Notes under the pieces: generated by a model
The model's input: the letters and a program-made list of their open reading frames with translations, nothing else
Told to the model about the DNA's origin: nothing
The model's database searches: none
Translations under genes and position numbers: made by a program
Part shown: piece after piece, positions 1 through 4,180 of the stretch
Position numbering within the stretch: the first letter of the stretch is position 1
How the letters are laid out: each line of letters begins with the position of its first letter
Source: Thermoanaerobaculia bacterium
GTDB taxonomy: Bacteria > Acidobacteriota > Thermoanaerobaculia > UBA5066
Direction: 5' to 3'
Assembly: GCA_023717585.1 (NCBI GenBank)
Contig: JAMQPJ010000513.1
Span: 1-5,456 of the forward strand
DNA: 5,456 bases

Positions 1-142
1 GGCGTCCCCGAAGGGAACGCCCTTCGATCTCTCCCCTTGGGAGACGCGCCTCGCCACCATCCAGTCGGGGCGGGACACCGCCCGCTCCGAAGGGACCCGA
101 CTGCTCCTGATCGAAGCGCGACAGCCGGTGCCCGCGAATTAG
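1..142 (+). CDS. C-terminal fragment of an unidentified protein
   Basis: An open frame enters from the left edge (codons from position 2) and ends at TAG 140-142, giving 46 residues that finish in ...RLLLIEARQPVPAN. Nearly every codon ends in G or C, as in the clear genes here, which supports real coding. The piece is hydrophilic, with no membrane segment or recognisable motif, so I cannot name a family. It points toward acuC and stops 28 nt before that gene's stop, so the two are convergent. The start and main domain lie outside the window. An overlapping frame starting with ATG at 37 and running to 249 was not chosen because it would run deep into the acuC 3' end. Confidence 0.5.
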   Translation, partial: ASPKGTPFDLSPWETRLATIQSGRDTARSEGTRLLLIEARQPVPAN

Positions 143-162
143 CGCCCCGTGACAGGAAGCGC

Positions 163-183
163 GTTTCCGCCTATTGCGGAAAC
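163..183. terminator. Stem-loop between convergent genes, over the acuC stop
   Basis: GTTTCCGC (163-170) and GCGGAAAC (176-183) form a perfect 8-bp stem around the 5-nt loop CTATT. The loop contains the acuC stop (TAG on the minus strand, 171-173), and the hairpin lies about 20 nt past the stop of the left-edge gene. Its place between convergent genes suggests a shared, bidirectional transcription end. There is no clear run of T on either side, so a classical intrinsic terminator is not shown; it may instead protect 3' ends. Confidence 0.4.
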
Positions 184-1310
184 CAGTATGGGCGCGCGAG
201 ATCGAGAAGCCGCTCGGCCACCTGCCGGTTGCGGTGTGAAATCTCGTAGCGGTTGGGAATCTCCGGGCGGGACGAATCCGGATCGTGAAAGGTCTCGGGA
301 ATCTCGGGGTCGAGCGCTCCGTTCCACTTCTTCCGCCAGGAAGCCGGAAGGTCCCGGACCACGGGCAGGTCGTGCATCAGGAGATAGAGGATCGCCCACA
401 CGCGCGGCGCCGCCCGGAACGAATAACCGCCTCCCAGCGTGAACAGCACCCGGCCCCCGGTGTGGGCATCCGCCCATTCGAGGATTCGGCGGAAGAGGGC
501 CTCGTAATCGCGGGTCGTCAGCATCAGATCGCCGAGCGGATCGTCGAAATGCGCGTCCGTCCCCGCCTGGACCACGAGGACATCGGGACAAAAGTGCCGC
601 AAGGCGGCCGGGAGCACCTGCTCGAATACCTCGAGGTAGCTCCGTCCCTCGGTGAACGGCTCCAGCGGCAGATTGAGCTTCAGGCCGCGACCGGCTCCGG
701 AGCCGAGCTCGCGGATCGCACCGGTCCCGGGGAAGAGGTATTGGCCCGACTCGTGGAGGCTCACGGTCATCACGCGCTGGTCTTCGTAAAGGATTTCCTG
801 GACGCCGTCGCCGTGGTGGACGTCGATGTCGATGTACACGACCTTCAAGCCACGCGCGGTGAGGCGATTGATCGCGATCGCGAGGTCGTTGTAGATGCAG
901 AAACCCGAGGCGAAGCTCCGCCGCGCGTGATGCAGTCCCCCTCCCAGTTGAAGGACACGCTTTTCTCCCCGCTCGGAGATGAGGTGCGCGCCGTGCAGGG
1001 TGCCGCCCACGAGCCATCGTGCCGCCTGATCCATGCCCGGGAATGCGGGCGTGTCCTGCGTGCCCAGCCCGTACTCCTTGGAGTCTGGGACCTCTGCGCC
1101 CCCGCTCAGCTCCTCCACGCGGCGCACGTAGCCGTCCGCGTGAACGTCGAGGATGTCTTCCCGCGTGGCGGGCTGCGGCTCGACCGTCTCCACGCGGTGC
1201 CCCAGAGCGTCCAGCAGGTCGAGCATCATGTCGACGCGCTTGGGGCTGAACGGATGCTCGTCGCCGAACGAATACGTCCTGTAGGCAGGCGCGTAGATTA
1301 CCGAGGGCAC
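171..1310 (-). CDS. acuC: AcuC-type histone-deacetylase-family protein (acetoin utilization)
   Basis: This is a 379-residue protein of the class I HDAC/AcuC fold, close to the usual length of bacterial AcuC. The family removes acetyl groups from lysines; Bacillus AcuC reactivates acetylated acetyl-CoA synthetase in the cytoplasm. Visible features are the His pair in GGLHHA (about H127-H128), ASGFCIYND (135-142), the metal-binding DIDVHHGDG (161-169; ligands D163 and H165), the third ligand in QAGTDAH (D252), and LGGGYS with the transition-state tyrosine Y296. All are intact, so an active Zn (or Fe) deacetylase is expected. The start chosen is GTG at 1310: it gives the expected family N-terminus (PSVIYAPAYRTY), has GGAG 5 nt upstream, and overlaps the end of acuB by 13 nt. 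In-frame extension upstream would run through the acuB coding region. Translational coupling to acuB is likely. The actual substrate is not shown by the sequence: acetyl-CoA synthetase is the natural candidate, but neither it nor the acetyltransferase AcuA is in view. Confidence 0.92.
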   Translation of the reverse strand: MPSVIYAPAYRTYSFGDEHPFSPKRVDMMLDLLDALGHRVETVEPQPATREDILDVHADGYVRRVEELSGGAEVPDSKEYGLGTQDTPAFPGMDQAARWLVGGTLHGAHLISERGEKRVLQLGGGLHHARRSFASGFCIYNDLAIAINRLTARGLKVVYIDIDVHHGDGVQEILYEDQRVMTVSLHESGQYLFPGTGAIRELGSGAGRGLKLNLPLEPFTEGRSYLEVFEQVLPAALRHFCPDVLVVQAGTDAHFDDPLGDLMLTTRDYEALFRRILEWADAHTGGRVLFTLGGGYSFRAAPRVWAILYLLMHDLPVVRDLPASWRKKWNGALDPEIPETFHDPDSSRPEIPNRYEISHRNRQVAERLLDLARPYWFPQ

Positions 1311-1927
1311 GGTTTCTCCGGCGGCCAGAGGACCTCGAAACCGGCACCGCGCAAGTCGTGCGCGAGCAACCGGGTCTCGATCGAGCCAATCCGCAGCACC
1401 GTTCGGACGGAGTCGGGGCCTTCGGGATACGTCAGAACCGAGTGAACGTTCAGGTCTCGACGGCTGAGAAAGCCGGTGAGCCGGGCAAGCTCGCCGGGAT
1501 GATCCGGCAAGCGCACCTCCAGGCGACCCGAGGGCTTGGAGACTCCCGTCATGGAGATCAGCGCGTCCAGCAGATCCAGGCCCGTGATGATGCCGATCAA
1601 TCGCCCGTCGTCCAGGATCGGGAGGCATCCGATCTTCCGCTCGCGCATGATGCGCGCCGCGTCCTCGACCGCGTCGGCGGCATCCGCCGTCACCGGCTCT
1701 CGGGACATCACCGCAGAGACGAGGCTGCCCGGCGGGAACGGCGACGGCGAGAGCGCGCTGGTCGCCAGCCGGAGGTCACGGTCGGTGATCACACCGACGA
1801 GCCGGCCCTCGTCGAGCACCGGCAGATGCCGGATGCCTTTCTCCCGCATCGCTGCATACGCGTCCTGAAGCGTGGTGTCCCCTCCGATGGCCACCGCCGG
1901 ACTTTTCATGATGTCCCGAACCAACAT
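1298..1927 (-). CDS. acuB: AcuB-like protein: two CBS domains plus C-terminal ACT-like domain
   Basis: This is a 209-residue cytoplasmic protein. Residues 3-56 form CBS domain 1 (MLVRDIMKSP... RHLPVLDEGRLVGVITDRD). Residues 71-125 form CBS domain 2 (VMSREPVT... CLPILDDGRLIGIITGLDLL). After a short linker, residues 134-201 resemble an ACT domain (LEVRLPDHPGELARLTGFL, then a second half ending in GFEVLWPP). CBS pairs bind adenine nucleotides such as AMP or ATP, and ACT domains bind small ligands such as amino acids. This CBS-CBS-ACT order is that of AcuB, whose molecular role is poorly known. It lies directly upstream of acuC, and the two overlap by 13 nt, so the pair should form one transcript and may act together as a nucleotide-sensing control of the deacetylase; that link is inference. 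The ATG at 1927 fits the start of CBS1 exactly and has GAGG 7 nt upstream. Longer in-frame upstream sequence would cover the divergent promoter region and the start of the transporter gene, and it does not look like CBS protein. Confidence 0.88.
   Translation of the reverse strand: MLVRDIMKSPAVAIGGDTTLQDAYAAMREKGIRHLPVLDEGRLVGVITDRDLRLATSALSPSPFPPGSLVSAVMSREPVTADAADAVEDAARIMRERKIGCLPILDDGRLIGIITGLDLLDALISMTGVSKPSGRLEVRLPDHPGELARLTGFLSRRDLNVHSVLTYPEGPDSVRTVLRIGSIETRLLAHDLRGAGFEVLWPPEKPCPR
1316..1319 (-). promoter_or_regulatory. Ribosome binding site deciding the acuC GTG start
   Basis: On the minus strand GGAG precedes the GTG at 1310 by 5 nt (context CCGGAGAAACC-GTG) and lies inside the last codons of acuB. 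It supports a non-ATG start at 1310 and initiation of acuC by ribosomes finishing acuB. Confidence 0.6.
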
Positions 1928-1934
1928 GCCCCGG

Positions 1935-1938
1935 CCTC
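1935..1938 (-). promoter_or_regulatory. Ribosome binding site of acuB
   Basis: Minus-strand GAGG (context AAAGCGAGG) lies 7 nt before the ATG at 1927. It is a moderate Shine-Dalgarno match that supports this start over any upstream one. Confidence 0.5.
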
Positions 1939-1951
1939 GCTTTCCTCGGTT

Positions 1952-1965
1952 CTGGAAGATTCCAG
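1952..1965. promoter_or_regulatory. Perfect inverted repeat CTGGAA-GA-TTCCAG, possible operator
   Basis: Two 6-bp arms separated by 2 bp form a near-continuous dyad in the spacer between acuB and the transporter gene, 24 nt upstream of the acuB start. If acuB is transcribed from the TATA element near 1991-1998, the dyad falls in the early transcribed region, a common place for a repressor to bind. No regulator gene lies in the window to match it with. A chance occurrence is possible. Confidence 0.3.
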
Positions 1966-1990
1966 CTCGACAGTGAATTCGCCTCCACCA

Positions 1991-1998
1991 ACTATACT
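1991..1998. promoter_or_regulatory. Shared TATA element, possible -10 for divergent genes
   Basis: ACTATACT reads as TATACT (1993-1998) on the plus strand and TATAGT (1996-1991) on the minus strand. Each matches 5 or more of the 6 bases of the sigma-70 -10 consensus, in a small AT-richer island of otherwise GC-rich DNA. It is the best promoter candidate for both acuB (minus) and the mini-ORF/transporter (plus). No good -35 box sits at 17 nt on either side: on the plus strand TCGACA (1967-1972) is 20 nt away. The call rests on the -10 alone. Plus-strand initiation would occur at about 2004-2006, right before the ATG at 2007. Confidence 0.35.
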
Positions 1999-2006
1999 CA
2001 CCGGAA

Positions 2007-2087
2007 ATGACGATCGAGACGCCTTTCGAGGTCGCCATCCTCGGCGGCGGCAGTGCCTGGTGGCCACGGCACGGAGGGAATCGATGA
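2007..2087 (+). CDS. 26-codon leader ORF resembling a truncated flavoprotein N-terminus
   Basis: ATG at 2007 opens a frame of 26 codons ending at TGA 2085-2087, which overlaps the transporter ATG (2084-2086) as ATGA. The first 17 residues, MTIETPFEVAILGGGSA, look like the first beta strand and glycine-rich nucleotide-binding turn of FAD/NAD(P)-dependent oxidoreductases (GGGSAG type). The resemblance stops there: two tryptophans and a short hydrophilic tail follow. It may be the fossil 5' end of a lost oxidoreductase gene whose promoter now serves the transporter, or a leader peptide coupling translation to the transporter. A TATACT box ends 8 nt before the ATG, so the transcript might be nearly leaderless; no Shine-Dalgarno sequence is convincing. 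There is no proof that it is translated. Confidence 0.3.
   Translation: MTIETPFEVAILGGGSAWWPRHGGNR
2073..2078 (+). promoter_or_regulatory. Ribosome binding site of the MFS transporter
   Basis: GGAGGG lies 5-6 nt before the ATG at 2084. It is a near-perfect Shine-Dalgarno sequence and fixes the transporter start. It lies inside the mini-ORF (codons Gly-Gly near its end), so ribosomes reading that ORF would pass over it. Confidence 0.7.
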
Positions 2088-3700
2088 GTACTGCGGCACC
2101 CGCCGCGACCGGCGAACGGACCATCTCGGCGGCTGAGGAAAGACGCGTCATCGCCGCGTCGTCGGTCGGCACCGTCTTCGAGTGGTACGACTTCTACCTC
2201 TACGCGACACTGGCCCCGTTCTTCGCGGATCTCTTCTTTCCGAAGGGCAATGCCACGGCGGCCCTCCTCTCGGCGTTCGTCACGTACGCTGCGGGATTCC
2301 TGGTCCGTCCGTTCGGCGCCATCGTCTTCGGCCGGATCGGCGACCTCGTCGGCCGAAAGTACACGTTCGTCATGACGATCTCCGTCATGGGCGGCGCGAC
2401 GGCCCTCATCGGCTTTCTGCCCACGTTCGAGACCGTCGGCTGGTTTGCACCTTTCTTCCTCGTCCTCCTTCGCCTCGCGCAGGGCCTCGCCCTCGGCGGC
2501 GAGTACGGCGGCGCGGCCACCTACGTGGCCGAGCACGCGGCCGACGAGAAGCGCGGCTACGCGACGGGCTGGATCCAGACGACCGCGACGGTCGGCTTTT
2601 TTCTTTCCCTCGCCGTCATCGGCGCCTGCCGCACGGTGATGAGCCCCGCGAGTTTCTCGAACTGGGGCTGGCGCATTCCGTTCATCCTCTCTCTCTTCCT
2701 TCTCGTGATTTCTCTCTATATCCGGGTCCGATTAGGGGAGTCGCCGGTCTTCCAGCGCATGAAGGAGCGGGGGAGGGGCTCCCGGTCGCCCGTCAAGGAC
2801 AGCTTCTTCAGGTATCCGAACAACAAGTACGCCGCCCTCGCGCTCTTCGGCGCCACTGCGGGCCAGGGCGTCGTCTGGTACACGGGCCAGTTCTACGCGC
2901 TCTTCTTCCTCACGATCACGCTGAAGATGGACTGGAAGACCGCCTACACGCTCATCGCGTGCTCTCTTCTGCTCGGGGCGCCGTTCTTCGTCTTCTTCGG
3001 CTGGCTTTCCGACCGCGTCGGCCGGCTGAAGATCATCCTGTTCGGCTGCCTCATCGCGGCGCTGACGTATTTTCCGCTCTTCAAGGGCCTGACGCACTAT
3101 GTGAACCCGGGCCTCGAGAGATACGCAGAGTCGACGCCGATCTCGGTTTCCGCCTCCGATTGCAGCATGCACGTCTTCGTGACCCCTTTCACGAAGTTCA
3201 GCGCCTGCGACAAGTCGAGGGACTTCCTGACGAAATCCGGCCTCTCCTTCACGACCCAGCCGGCCGAGGGCGCCACGGACGTCGTCACGAGGATCGGCAG
3301 CATCGAGATCACGGGCCACGACGAGGCGAAGCTCGTGGCGGCCTTGAAGGCGACCGGCTATCCCGCCAGTTTCTCGAAGGATGAGATGAACTGGGGAATG
3401 ACGCTCCTCATCCTCTTCGTCATGGTCCTCTACGTGACGATGGTGTACGGGCCGATCGCGGCGTTCCTCGTGGAGCTCTTCCCTGCGAGGATCCGGTACA
3501 CCTCGATCTCGCTTCCGTATCACATCGGGAACGGCTGGTTCGGCGGCATGCTTCCGCTCGTCGCGACGGCCTGGGTCGCCGCGTCAGGCAACATCTACCG
3601 AGGGCTCTGGTATCCGATCATCGTCGCGGCCCTCACGGTCGTCATCGGAGGACTGTTCCTCCGCGAGACGAAGGACGTGAAGATCCACGAAGACTACTGA
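2084..3700 (+). CDS. MFS transporter, metabolite:H+ symporter (MHS/ProP-ShiA-KgtP) family
   Basis: This 538-residue inner-membrane protein has 12 predicted membrane segments (roughly 25-47, 57-85, 93-113, 118-142, 163-185, 196-215, 248-277, 285-307, 317-336, 437-462, 478-503, 507-526). Family marks are EWYDFYLY in TM1 (33-40), loop motif GRIGDLVGRK (83-92), its second-half copy GWLSDRVGRLK (306-316), and the GGEYGGAATYVAEHA stretch (138-152) after TM4. The MHS family moves organic acids or zwitterions (for example 2-oxoglutarate, shikimate, proline/betaine, citrate) with protons; the substrate here cannot be read from sequence. At 538 residues it exceeds the classic 430-500 because of an insert at about 337-436 between TM9 and TM10, predicted to face the periplasm, with Cys360 and Cys375. 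Larger MHS members with such an insert are known to me, so it is a subfamily mark rather than a fusion artefact. The start at 2084 has a strong GGAGGG site; in-frame upstream sequence has no transporter character. The gene is divergent from acuB, and transport of an acid feeding acetyl-CoA metabolism is a reasonable but unproven guess. Confidence 0.93.
   Translation: MSTAAPAATGERTISAAEERRVIAASSVGTVFEWYDFYLYATLAPFFADLFFPKGNATAALLSAFVTYAAGFLVRPFGAIVFGRIGDLVGRKYTFVMTISVMGGATALIGFLPTFETVGWFAPFFLVLLRLAQGLALGGEYGGAATYVAEHAADEKRGYATGWIQTTATVGFFLSLAVIGACRTVMSPASFSNWGWRIPFILSLFLLVISLYIRVRLGESPVFQRMKERGRGSRSPVKDSFFRYPNNKYAALALFGATAGQGVVWYTGQFYALFFLTITLKMDWKTAYTLIACSLLLGAPFFVFFGWLSDRVGRLKIILFGCLIAALTYFPLFKGLTHYVNPGLERYAESTPISVSASDCSMHVFVTPFTKFSACDKSRDFLTKSGLSFTTQPAEGATDVVTRIGSIEITGHDEAKLVAALKATGYPASFSKDEMNWGMTLLILFVMVLYVTMVYGPIAAFLVELFPARIRYTSISLPYHIGNGWFGGMLPLVATAWVAASGNIYRGLWYPIIVAALTVVIGGLFLRETKDVKIHEDY
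3092..3391 (+). other. Extramembrane insert of the MHS transporter (TM9-TM10 loop)
   Basis: This segment codes for residues about 337-436 of the transporter. It is hydrophilic, rich in Ser, Thr, Lys and Asp, and separates TM9 (ILFGCLIAALTYFPLFKGL) from TM10 (MTLLILFVMVLYVTMVYG). From the usual MFS topology, the TM9-TM10 loop is periplasmic. Two cysteines 15 residues apart (DC at 360, AC at 375) could form a disulfide there. The stretch VTRIGSIEITGHDEAKLVAA (401-420) looks like a small beta-alpha unit. Codon use matches the rest of the gene, so recent insertion is unlikely. Confidence 0.6.
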
Positions 3701-3742
3701 TCGAGCGGCTCCGGCGGGCTGGCGGCTTCATCTGCCCCCGGT

Positions 3743-3748
3743 TAGACT
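3743..3748 (+). promoter_or_regulatory. Possible -10 box for the bactofilin gene
   Basis: TAGACT matches 4 of the 6 bases of the -10 consensus and ends 11 nt before the bactofilin ATG. No Shine-Dalgarno sequence is visible between it and the start, and no -35 box was found. Initiation here would give an almost leaderless mRNA. In the 59-nt gap after the transporter (3701-3759) nothing else stands out: no hairpin followed by T residues marks the transporter's end. Read-through from the transporter gene is the alternative. Confidence 0.22.
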
Positions 3749-3759
3749 CCAGCCGCGCG

Positions 3760-4155
3760 ATGGCGATCTTCGGAAAGAGGGGCAGTCCTGCTCCCGAGGG
3801 CTTCGGAGAGCCCGCTCCAGGGTCCTCCTTCATCGGCTCACGGATCCGCATCCTGGGAGAGCTTCAGGGGGACGAAGACGTCCTCGTGGAGGGCCACGTC
3901 GAGGGCCGTGTCGAGGTCTCGAAGGCCTTCCGGGTCGGCCTCCGTGGCGTCGTCCTGGCGGAGGTGACCGCCGGCACCGTGACCATCGCCGGACGCGTCG
4001 TCGGGAACGTGAGCGCCGCCGAACGCGTCGAGCTCCTTCCCACCGGCTCTCTCGAAGGCAACATCCACGCTCCCCGCATCGTCATCGGCGAGGGGGCCCG
4101 ATTCACGGGGCGAATCGACATGAGCAGCCGAGCCGAAACCCCGCCGCCGCGCTGA
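3760..4155 (+). CDS. Bactofilin (polymer-forming cytoskeletal protein, DUF583)
   Basis: This 131-residue protein has the bactofilin layout. A short, flexible, Gly/Pro-rich N-terminal tail (1-22, MAIFGKRGSPAPEGFGEPAP) is followed by a right-handed beta-helix core at about 23-121 and a brief proline-rich tail. The core shows the repeating turns of the family: FIGSRIRILGELQGDEDVLV, then VEGHVEGRVEV, GTVTIAGRVVGNVSA, GSLEGNIHAP and GARFTGRIDM. Bactofilins self-assemble without nucleotide into filaments, often at the membrane, and serve in cell shape, stalk or polarity functions, frequently alongside peptidoglycan hydrolases. No such hydrolase is in view, and neighbouring metabolic genes give no clue to its role. 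The start at 3760 matches the common family beginning MA(I/L)FGK. It lacks a clear ribosome site, so translation may be leaderless or depend on upstream ribosomes. It is likely cotranscribed with the aldehyde dehydrogenase 25 nt downstream. Confidence 0.92.
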   Translation: MAIFGKRGSPAPEGFGEPAPGSSFIGSRIRILGELQGDEDVLVEGHVEGRVEVSKAFRVGLRGVVLAEVTAGTVTIAGRVVGNVSAAERVELLPTGSLEGNIHAPRIVIGEGARFTGRIDMSSRAETPPPR

Positions 4156-4165
4156 CACCCGTGCG

Positions 4166-4171
4166 AAAGGA
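4166..4171 (+). promoter_or_regulatory. Ribosome binding site of the aldehyde dehydrogenase
   Basis: AAAGGA lies 9 nt before the ATG at 4181, in the 25-nt gap after the bactofilin stop. It supports the chosen start; the gap leaves no space for a full separate promoter and shows no terminator. Confidence 0.55.
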
Positions 4172-4180
4172 ACGCATCAC

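Noticed and set aside
801..840. Short tandem-like GTCGAT repeats
   Set aside because: They encode the conserved DIDVH metal-binding motif of AcuC on the other strand and need no other explanation.
285..1445. Long plus-strand open frame of 386 codons opposite acuC
   Set aside because: The minus strand carries a full AcuC with every active-site motif; the opposite frame has no recognisable domain and is a by-product of high-GC codons.
1928..2536. Upstream extension of acuB in frame
   Set aside because: The frame stays open but has charged, repeat-like composition opposite the transporter gene, while CBS domain 1 begins exactly at the ATG 1927 with a ribosome site.
2182..3384. 400-codon plus-strand frame inside the transporter gene
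   Set aside because: It is shifted relative to the MFS protein, is extremely rich in Arg and His, and lacks any domain; typical out-of-frame reading of GC-rich DNA.
3701..3759. Possible terminator after the transporter (GGCTGG 3717-3722 with CCAGCC 3749-3754)
   Set aside because: The loop would be 26 nt and no T run follows; GC-rich DNA gives such pairings by chance.
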